NCBI GenBank assembly: GCA_014379165.1
Contig: JACMMG010000014.1
Span: 1 to 29,821 of the forward strand
Source: Candidatus Parcubacteria bacterium
Lineage (GTDB): Bacteria > Patescibacteriota > Minisyncoccia > Phycocordibacterales > SBAW01
Direction: 5' to 3'
DNA length: 29,821 bases
Position numbers and translations under genes: made by a program. Every line of letters begins with the position of its first letter. The stretch's first letter is position 1. The notes beneath the pieces are model-generated. The model saw nothing but the letters and a program-made list of their open reading frames with translations. It was not told where the DNA came from and did no database searches. Shown piece after piece: positions 7,485-15,300 of this stretch.

Positions 7485-7522
7485 AAAAAACGCAAAGAGC
7501 ACCCAGCTTTCGCTGAGTGCCC
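7485..7522 (-). terminator. GAAA-loop hairpin with U-run just before the surface-protein gene
   Basis: On the minus strand GGCACTCAGC-GAAA-GCTGGGTGCT forms a 10-bp stem with two wobble pairs (7521-7512 and 7507-7498), followed by CTTTGCGTTTTTT and then the ATG at 7480. It could terminate the rplC-rplB unit or act as an attenuator in the leader of the surface-protein gene. An equivalent hairpin (15677-15709) precedes the other surface-protein gene, and both are introduced by AACAGGGCAC. Confidence 0.7.
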
Positions 7523-7566
7523 TGTTGCTTATTAGTGTATTCCTACTTATAACTCCCGCAAGGTTG

Positions 7567-7585
7567 CCTTGTGGATAACACAAGG
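7567..7585. repeat. Perfect 7-bp hairpin in the spacer
   Basis: CCTTGTG-GATAA-CACAAGG forms a perfect inverted repeat between the hairpin at 7485-7522 and the long inverted repeat at 7586-7668. Confidence 0.6.
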
Positions 7586-7668
7586 CCTAGTCCCCCGCGT
7601 CAGGAGGATGATAGGAGACTTCGACGTAAGGAACCTTTGGTGCCTTAAGCGGGGGTCGGGGGACTAGG
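7586..7668. repeat. Long inverted repeat CCTAGTCCCCC / GGGGGACTAGG
   Basis: Perfect 11-bp arms at 7586-7596 and 7658-7668 enclose 61 nt. A second G-run, GCGGGGG (7649-7655), can pair with CCCCCGC (7592-7598), so two alternative pairings compete for the same C-run. The element could be a structured RNA, a degenerate miniature inverted-repeat element or a recombination site. No reading frame was recognised in it. Confidence 0.65.
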
Positions 7669-7675
7669 TGGGTGG

Positions 7676-7740
7676 GGTATAAGGGAACACTTATGCCGAG
7701 TACTCTCGGCGCAAGGGATAAGTGTTCCCTTACTTATACC
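7676..7740. repeat. Nested inverted repeat after rplB; contains the shared 35-nt repeat
   Basis: The outer arms are GGTATAAGGGAACACTTAT (7676-7694) and its complement at 7718-7740, perfect except for a 2-nt bulge (19 bp in all). They enclose a palindrome GCCGAG-TACT-CTCGGC (7695-7710). Bases 7679-7713 are identical to 15760-15794, which lie in front of the other surface-protein gene. A short GC hairpin (7741-7754) separates the element from the rplB stop codon. Confidence 0.8.
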
Positions 7741-7760
7741 GCGCCGAGCGGCGCAACGTT

Positions 7761-8609
7761 TTACGCCTGCTTCCTGCGCTTACCTACTTTGCGACGACTG
7801 ACAATCAAATAATTTGAGTACTTCTTAGGCGTGCGAGACTTCTGACCTTTGCCTGTTGGTTTGCCCCACATGCTCTTGGCACGTCGCAAGCCTCTTCCCT
7901 GCCGGCCTTCACCTCCGCCGTACGGATGGTCTACCGGGTTCATAGCGGTACCGCGCACCGTTGGGCGGATACCGAGCCATCGGCTCCTTCCTGCTTTACC
8001 AATGCGCACCAATTTGTTCTCGGGATTTGAAACTTCGCCTATTGTGGCAAAGCAGGTTTCAAGTACTTTACGCACTTCGCTTGAAGGCATTTTAAGATCG
8101 GCATACCCCCCATCGCGCGCAACAACTTCAATATGGGTCCCCGCAGCACGGCCGAGCTTCGCGCCGTTTTGAGGCTTAAGTTCTACGTTATATACAAATG
8201 CGCCTATCGGAATGTTTTTCAGCTGCAAACGGTTGCCTGGGGTAGGAGCAGCCTTTTCTCCGCTTTCAATAGTGTCCCCTACTTTTGTCGATTGCGGCAA
8301 GAGCGCGTAGCGTCTCTCCCCATCGCGGTAGCGCAAGAGGCCAATAAAACCAGAGCGGTTAGGATCGTATTCGATAGTCTCTACAACTGCTGGGACTAGT
8401 TTGTTGTATGAAAAATCCACATCGCGAAGCAAGCGTTTATGACCTCCTCCTTTGTGGCGCACCGTAATGCGGCCCGCATTGTTGCGGCCTACGCCACGCT
8501 TGCCGCGGCCGATGAGCGCTTTATGAGGCTCGCTTGCAGTGAGCTCTTGCCTAAACGAGACAGTGCTCATGTGGCGGCGCGATTTTGTATATGGTCTATA
8601 GGATTTCAT
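7761..8609 (-). CDS. rplB: 50S ribosomal protein uL2
   Basis: uL2 is needed for subunit association and peptidyl transferase centre assembly. The 282-residue protein has SYRPYTKSRRHMSTVSF at the start, then GRNNAGRITVRHKGGGHKR and the conserved histidine-containing segment GTAMNPVDHPYGGGEGR near residue 225, ending KTRSRKVG-type (IVSRRKVGKRRKQA). Length is normal. It lies 9 nt after rplW. It is the last gene of the rplC unit and is followed by the structured spacer and surface-protein gene instead of rpsS. Confidence 0.97.
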   Translation of the reverse strand: MKSYRPYTKSRRHMSTVSFRQELTASEPHKALIGRGKRGVGRNNAGRITVRHKGGGHKRLLRDVDFSYNKLVPAVVETIEYDPNRSGFIGLLRYRDGERRYALLPQSTKVGDTIESGEKAAPTPGNRLQLKNIPIGAFVYNVELKPQNGAKLGRAAGTHIEVVARDGGYADLKMPSSEVRKVLETCFATIGEVSNPENKLVRIGKAGRSRWLGIRPTVRGTAMNPVDHPYGGGEGRQGRGLRRAKSMWGKPTGKGQKSRTPKKYSNYLIVSRRKVGKRRKQA

Positions 8610-8618
8610 ATGCGTTCT

Positions 8619-8906
8619 TTATACTATTTCGATTGTCTCTCCTTTTTTAAGATAGACATACGCTTTCTTTCCGCCGCCGCTTCTGCCTGTGCGGTTTGTA
8701 CCGCGGGTCTGAACTTTTTTGCTCGGAATAGCAACAACGGTAACGCGACGAGGGGTTACTTTAAATACAGTCTGGATCGCATCTGCAATTTCTTTTTTGT
8801 TCGCATTTTTTGCAACATTAAAAACATATGCGCCATGTTCGGCTAAGTACGCACCCTTTTCTGTGATGCGGGGCGAAAGAAGAATATGTGATGGGGTTTT
8901 GTTCAT
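8619..8906 (-). CDS. rplW: 50S ribosomal protein uL23
   Basis: uL23 sits at the peptide tunnel exit and is the docking site for trigger factor and SRP. The 95-residue protein has LLSPRITEKGAYLAEHGAYV, FNVAKNANKKEIADAIQTVF and VTVVAIPSKKV, all normal for the family, then a basic loop and KKAYVYLKKGETIEIV. It lies 9 nt before rplB but 88 nt after rplD, an unusually long gap for this cluster that contains a hairpin and a TATAAT box. Confidence 0.96.
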   Translation of the reverse strand: MNKTPSHILLSPRITEKGAYLAEHGAYVFNVAKNANKKEIADAIQTVFKVTPRRVTVVAIPSKKVQTRGTNRTGRSGGGKKAYVYLKKGETIEIV

Positions 8907-8994
8907 AATCTAGTTAAGTGAGAGAAATGAAAGCTTGTTTTCATTTCCGAACGGACGACGATTATATAAATTTTTCATAAAATTTCTATATGAT
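8907..8994 (-). promoter_or_regulatory. rplD-rplW gap with hairpin and -10-like box
   Basis: On the minus strand the gap first carries an A/T-rich stretch ending in TATAAT (about 8965), then a 9-bp hairpin GAAATGAAA-ACAAGC-TTTCATTTC, then the rplW start. No good -35 box or T-run was seen. It could be an internal promoter with a leader hairpin, or an mRNA processing site. Confidence 0.35.
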
Positions 8995-9750
8995 TTATTT
9001 TGTCTGTGCAACTTTCTTGGAGCTAAGCATATCAAAGGCAGTCTGAGGCTCTGCGATAACAAGATACTTTGCCTTGAGGATCGAGAGCGCGTTTAAGTTG
9101 CGAGCTTCATCAACCGTAATGTTGCCGAAATTGCGGAAGCTCTTTGAAGTAGGCATATCTGCGCGCGGAAGTGCGAGAAGCGCTGCATTCGACTTTTTGT
9201 TCATTCCTGAAAATACACCGCCCAGTGCCGAGAGCATGACCTTTGCGTCTTTTGCTTTCGGAGCCTTCATTTCTAGCGAGTCAACGAAAATAATTTCACC
9301 GTCTTTGTATTTGCGCGAAAGTACCACAAGAAGCGCCTTCTGCTTCATCTGACGGTTTATTTTACGTGCATAAATTTTGTCGTTGCGCGGACCATGCGTA
9401 ATACCGCCTCCTTTCCAAATTGGTGAGCGAGAAGAACCGTGGCGCGCGCGACCTGTGCCCTTTTGCGCCCACGGCTTTTTGCCGCCGCCGCGCACTTCGC
9501 CGCGGTCTTTGGTGTGGGCAATAGGATTGCGCTCGTTTGCCTGCATTGAGGTTACAACCTGGTGCACCAAGTCGGCATTCCAGGACAAACCAAAGAGAGA
9601 CTCAGGAAGTGTTATCTTCCCTGCCTCCTTTCCTTGCATGTTGTATACGGAAGCTTCCATACCGCCAGAAGCAGGAACTTTTTTTTCTGTAACTTTTTTT
9701 GTTGTAGTTTTTGTTGCCATACTGGTTTTCACTCGTAAACTCGCATTCAT
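8995..9750 (-). CDS. rplD: 50S ribosomal protein uL4
   Basis: uL4 binds 23S rRNA and its long loop reaches the peptide tunnel constriction. The 251-residue protein has a basic N-terminal extension, then NMQGKEAGKITLPESLFG, HTKDRGEVRGGGKKPWAQKG, TGRARHGSSRSPIWKGGG (tunnel loop) and a normal C-terminal domain with DEARNLNALSILKAKYLVI. The ATG at 9750 overlaps the rplC stop as TAATG, which supports translational coupling; an alternative ATG lies at 9717. It is about 40-50 residues longer than the common bacterial form, mostly at the N-terminus. Confidence 0.96.
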   Translation of the reverse strand: MNASLRVKTSMATKTTTKKVTEKKVPASGGMEASVYNMQGKEAGKITLPESLFGLSWNADLVHQVVTSMQANERNPIAHTKDRGEVRGGGKKPWAQKGTGRARHGSSRSPIWKGGGITHGPRNDKIYARKINRQMKQKALLVVLSRKYKDGEIIFVDSLEMKAPKAKDAKVMLSALGGVFSGMNKKSNAALLALPRADMPTSKSFRNFGNITVDEARNLNALSILKAKYLVIAEPQTAFDMLSSKKVAQTK

Positions 9751-10367
9751 TAGCCTCGTATTTCTACGAGAGCTCCCTTTCTCCCTGGTATTGCTCCTGC
9801 AATAACAAGCTCGTTGGTTTCAGGGATTATCTGAAGGATCGGCAAATTGCGAACGGTAACACGATCGCTTCCCATGCGGCCACCCATGCGCATACCTTTT
9901 GCAACACGACCACCGGCGCGTCCACCTGAGCCTCCGATAGAACCCGGTGAGCGCTCAGAGTGCTTTTGACCGTGACTGCGTGGACCTCCGTGAAAGCCGT
10001 GGCGTTTAATAACACCTTGGAAGCCTTTGCCTTTCGTAATTGAAGAGACCTGCACCTTTTCGCCAACTGCAAATGCGGAAAGGTCGATAGTCGCGCCTAC
10101 CTCTACATCGGCTGCCTTTCCTTTAAGGTTAAGCTCGCGGAAGTGTTTGAGCGCCTTACCTTTAGCATGGCCGATCTGTGCTTTGTTAATGTGAGATTCT
10201 TTTCCCTCAATAGCACCTATCTGCACTGCCGAGTAACCCTCTTTTTCTTTGGTTTTAATTTGAGTGACGGTTGCCGGGGTAGCAACAATGACAGTCGCCG
10301 CATACGCGCGACCGTCTTCGGTATAGACGGTAGTCATGGCCCCTTTTGTGCCTAGCAAGAATTTCAT
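9750..10367 (-). CDS. rplC: 50S ribosomal protein uL3
   Basis: uL3 nucleates 50S assembly and lies near the peptidyl transferase centre. The 205-residue protein starts MKFLLGTKGAMTTVYTEDGR; an upstream in-frame start at 10403 would add 12 unrelated residues. The landmarks SSITKGKGFQGVIKRHGFHGG, GSIGGSG, GRVAKGMRMGGRMGSDRVT and a normal C-terminus are present. The methylated glutamine region (KHSERSPGSIG) is recognisable. It begins its own unit: a terminator and a probable promoter separate it from rpsJ, unlike the usual continuous S10 operon. Confidence 0.97.
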   Translation of the reverse strand: MKFLLGTKGAMTTVYTEDGRAYAATVIVATPATVTQIKTKEKEGYSAVQIGAIEGKESHINKAQIGHAKGKALKHFRELNLKGKAADVEVGATIDLSAFAVGEKVQVSSITKGKGFQGVIKRHGFHGGPRSHGQKHSERSPGSIGGSGGRAGGRVAKGMRMGGRMGSDRVTVRNLPILQIIPETNELVIAGAIPGRKGALVEIRG

Positions 10368-10381
10368 GATGTTGTTTATTG

Positions 10382-10395
10382 GTCCCCGAGGGGAC
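10382..10395. repeat. Palindrome GTCCCCGAGGGGAC in the rplC leader
   Basis: Perfect 6-bp arms with a 2-nt centre lie 15 nt before the rplC ATG, within the probable mRNA leader. The function is unknown; autogenous control of the unit is possible. Confidence 0.45.
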
Positions 10396-10426
10396 GTGAA
10401 CAACCCTATGTAATAGAGTCCCGCAT

Positions 10427-10455
10427 ACTCTACCCTACCCTTTCAAAATATGCAA
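10427..10455 (-). promoter_or_regulatory. Probable rplC promoter TTGCAT-17-TAGAGT
   Basis: The minus strand has TTGCAT (10455-10450), 17 nt, then TAGAGT (10432-10427). The -35 box starts exactly where the T-run of the preceding terminator ends. The -10 is part of an inverted repeat TAGAGT...ACTCTA (10414-10432). Confidence 0.5.
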
Positions 10456-10483
10456 GAAAAAACCGCCTTTCGGCGGGTTTTTC
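10454..10483. terminator. Strong terminator between rpsJ and rplC
   Basis: On the minus strand AAAAACCCGCC-GAAA-GGCGGTTTTTTC forms a GC-rich stem extended by A-T pairs and ending in six Ts. It is A-rich on the other side, so it could work in both directions. Together with the hairpin at 10507-10541 it makes a double terminator for the tuf-rpsJ unit. Confidence 0.85.
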
Positions 10484-10506
10484 AAAAAAGCCATTCTTTT
10501 TTATTT

Positions 10507-10541
10507 GTAAAAATGTCTTAGCTTCGCTAAGCCATTTTTAC
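10507..10541 (-). terminator. Hairpin overlapping the rpsJ stop codon
   Basis: GTAAAAATG-T-CTTAGC / GCTAAG-C-CATTTTTAC forms a 15-bp stem with one internal mismatch and a 3-nt loop. The rpsJ stop TAG (10529-10527) lies next to the loop. The 3' arm ends in a run of Ts on the minus strand. Confidence 0.7.
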
Positions 10542-10949
10542 GTCGATCGTAACGCCCGAGGGCAAAGATAGGTTCGTGAGCGCCTCAATCACCTTTGCAG
10601 ATGGGTCGAGAATGTCGATGATACGCTTGTGAATGCGCATTTCAAACTGCTCGCGCGCATTCTTGTAGATGAAGGTCGAACGATTAACGGTATATTTTTT
10701 TATTTCGGTCGGAAGCGGTATAGGGCCAGCAACTTTTGCATCATAGCGAAGCGCCGTATCAAGAATTTGCTTAACGGATGCGTCGAGTACTTTGTGCTCA
10801 TACGCGCGCACTTTAATGCGCAACCGTTGAGGTGCAGCAGGAGCCGCGGCTTTGCGCGGACGCGCAGCTGCCTTAGGTGCTCCCGCTGCCGCACGAGCAG
10901 GTTTCGCTGCCGGTGCCTTTGTCTTTTTTACTGTGCTAGTTTCAGCCAT
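10527..10949 (-). CDS. rpsJ: 30S ribosomal protein uS10 with long Ala/Lys/Pro N-terminal extension
   Basis: uS10 (also NusE) is part of the 30S head and of transcription antitermination complexes. The core starts at about residue 41 (QRLRIKVRAYEHKVLDASVK) and includes GPIPLPTEIKKYTVNRSTF, YKNAREQFEMRIHKRIIDI and a normal C-terminus GVTIDVKMA. The typical family length is about 103 residues; this protein has 140, because about 40 residues rich in Ala, Lys, Pro and Arg precede the core. The ATG at 10949 lies 10 nt after the tuf stop. Grouping with tuf rather than with rplC is fixed by the double terminator downstream. Confidence 0.95.
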   Translation of the reverse strand: MAETSTVKKTKAPAAKPARAAAGAPKAAARPRKAAAPAAPQRLRIKVRAYEHKVLDASVKQILDTALRYDAKVAGPIPLPTEIKKYTVNRSTFIYKNAREQFEMRIHKRIIDILDPSAKVIEALTNLSLPSGVTIDVKMA

Positions 10950-10959
10950 TAGATTATCC

Positions 10960-12153
10960 CTACGCAACAACCTTCGTTACAACACCTGCGCCTACGGTCT
11001 TACCTCCTTCGCGAACGGCGAAGCGAGTCTGTGCTTCAAGCGCAACCGGTGCTACAAGCTTAACGTTGAAAGTTATTGTGTCGCCCGGCATAACCATCTC
11101 GGTTCCTGAAGGCAGTGTTACTTCTCCGGTTACGTCCGTGGTGCGGACATAAAACTGCGGTTTGTAGCCCGTGAAGAACGGCGTGTGGCGGCCTCCTTCG
11201 TCTTTGGTTAAGATGTATACCTCGGCTTCAAAGTCAGTGTGCGGAGTTACTGAACCAGACTTTGCAAGCACTTGTCCGCGGTGGACGTCTTCTTTTTTAG
11301 TACCGCGAAGAAGGATGCCGGCATTGTCGCCTGCCAAACCTTCATCAAGTGATTTGTTGAACATTTCGATACCTGTGATGGTAGTTTTGGTTGTTGGGAA
11401 GAGACCGACAATTTCGACTTCCTCGCCTACTTTTACCTTTCCGCGCTCGATGCGGCCGGTAACTACGGTGCCGCGACCTTCGATTGAGAAGATGTCTTCA
11501 ACCGGCATAAGGAACGGTTTGTCGACTTCGCGAGTCGGCATCGGAAGGTAAGAATCGAGCGTTTTTACAAGCTCAAGCACCTTTTGAGACCATTCAGAGC
11601 TAAGGTCGGTGCTCTCAAGTGCTTTGAGACCTGAGCCCTTGATAACCGGAGCGTCCGTGTAGCCTTGCTTAGCAAGGAGCTCTTTTACTTCAGCTTCAAC
11701 GAGGTCAATAAGATCTTTGTCGTCAACCATGTCTACCTTGTTGAGGAAGACGATAATCTTCGGCACACCAACTTGGCGTGCAAGAAGAATGTGCTCACGA
11801 GTCTGGGGCATAGCACCGTCAGTTGCTGCAACCACGAGGATTGCACCGTCCATTTGGGCGGCACCTGTGATCATGTTCTTGATATAGTCCGCGTGGCCTG
11901 GGGCGTCGATGTGCGCGTAGTGGCGCTCTGGCGTCCAGTATTCAGAGTGGTGGAGCGCGATCGTAATACCGCGCGCCTTCTCTTCAGGAGCGTTGTCGAT
12001 GCTATCGACTGCCTCAACGCGTGCGCCATAACCTTCTGCTTTGGCCATGTCGAGGGTGTGGAGGATCGATGCCGTGAGCGTCGTTTTGCCATGGTCAACG
12101 TGACCAATGGTGCCGACGTTCATGTGCGGCTTTTGCCTGTCAAAATTTGCCAT
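10960..12153 (-). CDS. tuf: Elongation factor Tu
   Basis: EF-Tu delivers aminoacyl-tRNA to the ribosome as a GTP complex. The 397-residue protein has the G-domain motifs GHVDHGKTT (about residues 18-26), DAPGHADY and NKVDMVDD, the switch segment EEKARGITIALHHSEY, and the domain 2/3 landmarks RGTVVTGRIERG and GYKPQFYVRTTDVTGEV. The ATG at 12153 gives the standard start MANFDRQKPHMNVGTIGHVD; the frame is open 60 nt further upstream. The gene has its own promoter and leader and is followed 10 nt later by rpsJ. A surface-protein gene separates it from fusA. Confidence 0.98.
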   Translation of the reverse strand: MANFDRQKPHMNVGTIGHVDHGKTTLTASILHTLDMAKAEGYGARVEAVDSIDNAPEEKARGITIALHHSEYWTPERHYAHIDAPGHADYIKNMITGAAQMDGAILVVAATDGAMPQTREHILLARQVGVPKIIVFLNKVDMVDDKDLIDLVEAEVKELLAKQGYTDAPVIKGSGLKALESTDLSSEWSQKVLELVKTLDSYLPMPTREVDKPFLMPVEDIFSIEGRGTVVTGRIERGKVKVGEEVEIVGLFPTTKTTITGIEMFNKSLDEGLAGDNAGILLRGTKKEDVHRGQVLAKSGSVTPHTDFEAEVYILTKDEGGRHTPFFTGYKPQFYVRTTDVTGEVTLPSGTEMVMPGDTITFNVKLVAPVALEAQTRFAVREGGKTVGAGVVTKVVA

Positions 12154-12211
12154 ACTTATAGAATACCTAACGAATAATTTTCTTTTAATGAAGTGCCCTG
12201 TCCTGGTGGAC

Positions 12212-12242
12212 AAAAAAAGCCACGCACGGATGCGTTACGGCT
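12212..12242 (-). terminator. Terminator-like hairpin at the 5' end of the tuf leader
   Basis: On the minus strand ACGCA-TCCG-TGCGT is followed by GGC and seven Ts. The transcription start predicted from the -10 box (12249-12244) falls at about 12237, right at the hairpin. It could attenuate tuf, stabilise its 5' end, or act as a second terminator for the upstream gene. Confidence 0.55.
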
Positions 12243-12243
12243 C

Positions 12244-12271
12244 ATAGTAGCAAAACCTGAAAACAAGTCAA
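12244..12271 (-). promoter_or_regulatory. tuf promoter TTGACT-16-TACTAT
   Basis: The minus strand has TTGACT (12271-12266), 16 nt, TACTAT (12249-12244). The -35 box overlaps the 3' arm of the terminator at 12273-12296, so the end of the surface-protein unit and the start of the tuf unit are nested. Confidence 0.7.
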
Positions 12272-12296
12272 CCGCGAGCATAGCTCGCGGTTGACT
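12256..12296 (-). terminator. Terminator of the 1098-residue surface-protein gene
   Basis: On the minus strand CAACCGCGAGC-TAT-GCTCGCGGTTG forms a perfect 11-bp stem, followed by ACTTGTTTTC. It lies about 25 nt past the stop codon. Confidence 0.85.
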
Positions 12297-12320
12297 ATGG
12301 ATATTTAATTTTTTAAGAAT

Positions 12321-15300
12321 TTACTGCTGTGTTGAAGACGCAGAAGCGCACTTGAATTCGCAGTTCGGGCCGGAGCGTCCGACATATCTGCCGTCGGGAC
12401 ACATCTTGGCGTCAGCTGCGCACATGACACCTCCTGGCTGTTTGCCTTGCTTGCCGCTGCTATTTTGTGTCGAGCTTCCCATGCCTGGCTTAGGCGGCGG
12501 GAGCATCTCACCGCATTTCATTTTAATAAGTTCGCGCGTTTTGGGGCCAAGTGCACCAAAACCGGTCGTGTTCGCATCTCCCGAAGCAACGACTCCCATT
12601 TTTGCCTGCCACTTTTGAAGTGCCACCTCGGTCATAGCGCCAAAGTAACCTGTTACTTCCCCATTTGGATAAATATCTTTGTCTTGTGCGAGAAATTCCT
12701 GCAATCTCTTCACCTCTTCTCCGGAATGTCCACGTTTGAGCATTTGTGCTATTTCAGGGCATATGCGCGCAAGCGGCGGGCGCACTTCGCCCGATTTTGT
12801 CGTCGTAGCCATTTTACGCTCCCCTTCTTTTTTATTTTCTTGTTTTACCGCACCACCGCTTTTGAGCATGAGCCGTATTTGTGCCACCATTTTTTCATCG
12901 GTATTGAAGGATGCCAAGAGGCTCGAAACTGCGCTCACTTGTTCCTCCGTAAGCCCGGTACCTGCGGCTGCCGAGACAGCTGCCGACACATTAGCACTGC
13001 TGCTCTGCGGGCTTATGGCAAGTATTACACTGGCGAGTCCATTCACCACCATGGAAAACGGCCGCACGAATACTGCTTCGGTAATGCTATTTGCCAGCGC
13101 CACGACTGCTCCAGCGAGATCGAGCACGCGAGCGTCGGATGTGGCACTGGATACCGCGCCTTGCTTTATCCCGAAGTTCAATGTCGCGTTCGCAGTAATA
13201 GAAATCACGAGCGAGTCGTCCGTCGTGCGGGAATATCCCGCAGGAACTTCATGTCGCACGCGATACGAGCCGGCTGACAATCCCGAGAAGGCATAATTGC
13301 CCGAAGTGTCGGTAGCCATGGTCTTGATCGTCGCCCCGTCGGGGATTGCGAGTTCTACCTGTCTGCCCGAAAGCTTCTGCTCATTTGTTGAGTAAGTGCC
13401 GTTACCATCGGTATCGGACCAAACATAGCCCGAGAGTGTGTACGCGGCAGATACAGGAGGGGCGACTGTTACGGTTGCAGAGCATGTAACTACTTGGCCG
13501 GAAGAACTCGTAAACGTACCTGTGTATGTGGTGGTTTTAGAAAGAACGATCGTGACACGGGCATGATTGAGCGGCTCGCCTCCCCACTCCGGACTCAGTT
13601 GGGCGGTAGCTGCGTTTGAGGATGTCCAAGTGACGGTGCTAGTCTGCCCTGGGTTTATTTTGCTTGGGCTCGCACTCATAGTGCAGGCGGGTTTTGAATT
13701 CGAATCTACGACAATCTTTACGCTCGGACTGTAACATACAGAACTGGAGTCAGAATGACTCTTTTCATAAGTGGCATCGTTGCACGTGCCGCCCATGAGT
13801 CGCGCGTAATAGGTGCCTGCTTTGGCATAGGAGTAAGGCCAACTGGTCGGAACGAAGTAGCAGTTTGTGGTCGAGCGTCCAATAGGCACGAGGCTGTCGA
13901 GCGCCTTAGTCGTGCCATCGCCATAGTCAATACTATATCGCGAAGTGTCGCAGGTGTTTATGGAGGTGGAGAAGCGAAGCGCAAGTGGCGCCGTGCCGGA
14001 AGTCGGCGAGGCGGAAAGCGAAGCGTTTTGCGGACTGCCCGTGACGAAACTGAACGGTGCGTCGCTTTTGTCATCGACATAGCCCGAGCCGTCGGCCTTC
14101 TGGCCAGTGATGTAGATTTTGAATGTATTTCTATTAGTATCGGTTGGAGACGGTGTCCAGATGTACGAATACACCCCGAGAGCGTCTTTGCCCAAGCTAA
14201 GATCTTTCACAATCCACTCTTTCCATTGATCGGAACTGTAGAGCGCAATAGACACATTTGAGAGGCCAGCTTGCCTCCAGGTAATTTTGTATTGCTGACC
14301 GATCGGAATCTGCTCCCCGCCATTCGGGCTCGTGATTTGAAGAGAGGCGGGTTGTGGAGAGGTATTATTCACAGGTACTGCATCACCACGAGTCGCCCCA
14401 TCCGGTCGCTCGCAAGAAATCCACACATTTACGCTCGCCCCCCGAGCTGGAGTAAAGTACAAACTAAGTGTTCCTGAAGATGGTAGATTTGCGATATTAC
14501 CTGCAGTTCCGCCGATTGAGTTCTGAACATTATAGAGCGCACAGTATTTCACTCCCGTGCCCGCCCAACTAACCGTTATCTTTTGATTGGAAGCTATTGT
14601 AATCGGCCCATCGGAACCGTTCACCTTAAGATCGACTGCGCGCGGCAGAAGAGTAAAATATTTATCACTTACATCCGATGCTCCAGTAACTCGATTGACT
14701 ACTCGCACCTGATATACATCTGGTTTTGGCCAGGTATTATAATCATTGATATTAAAGTATGTGTGGAGTGATGCTTTCCCTGTATCCATGATCTTTCCTG
14801 CTACCCCTCCTTCTGGATACATAAGGTATGCGTCTACATCTTTCGAAGGATTTACATCCGGATTGTAGCTGTAAGGTGCCCACGTTATCGTATTGAGGCT
14901 TCCTATTTCCCACTGCTCCCCGCCATTCGGGGCGGTTACCTTGATGTTTTGTACAGAGCTGCTATCAAAGGAAAGAAAAGACGTTTGGAAGGACCCTAAA
15001 CCAGCCGTGTATTGGTTGTCGGGCGTTGTGTCGGAAGAGTCGGTCGTCCAATTGATGGATGCCAAGCCGAGCGCTATAGTGCCGGCATGAGCGGCCTCAA
15101 GCGTGACCACCATGGTGAACCGGCGCGTTTCGCCTTCGCTCACCTTAAAAGCCCCCCTTGAATCGCCGCTCTCGGTTTCTTTAGTAACAACGACTGCAGT
15201 GGCAGACACGGCATCGGTTGTAGAATCCGGCATAACTATCCAACTGAAGCCGTCGCCCGCCGAAATGCCTTCTTTGGGAGGTACGCGCGTTACGGAGCGG

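Noticed and set aside
7586..7668. Insertion sequence or MITE with terminal inverted repeats
   Set aside because: The arms are clear, but there is no convincing target-site duplication and no second copy in the window, so it was left as an inverted repeat of unknown nature.
12447..13296. Long plus-strand frames opposite the 1098-residue surface-protein gene
   Set aside because: They mirror codon structure of the real gene, have cysteine- and arginine-rich nonsense-like composition, and no expression signals.
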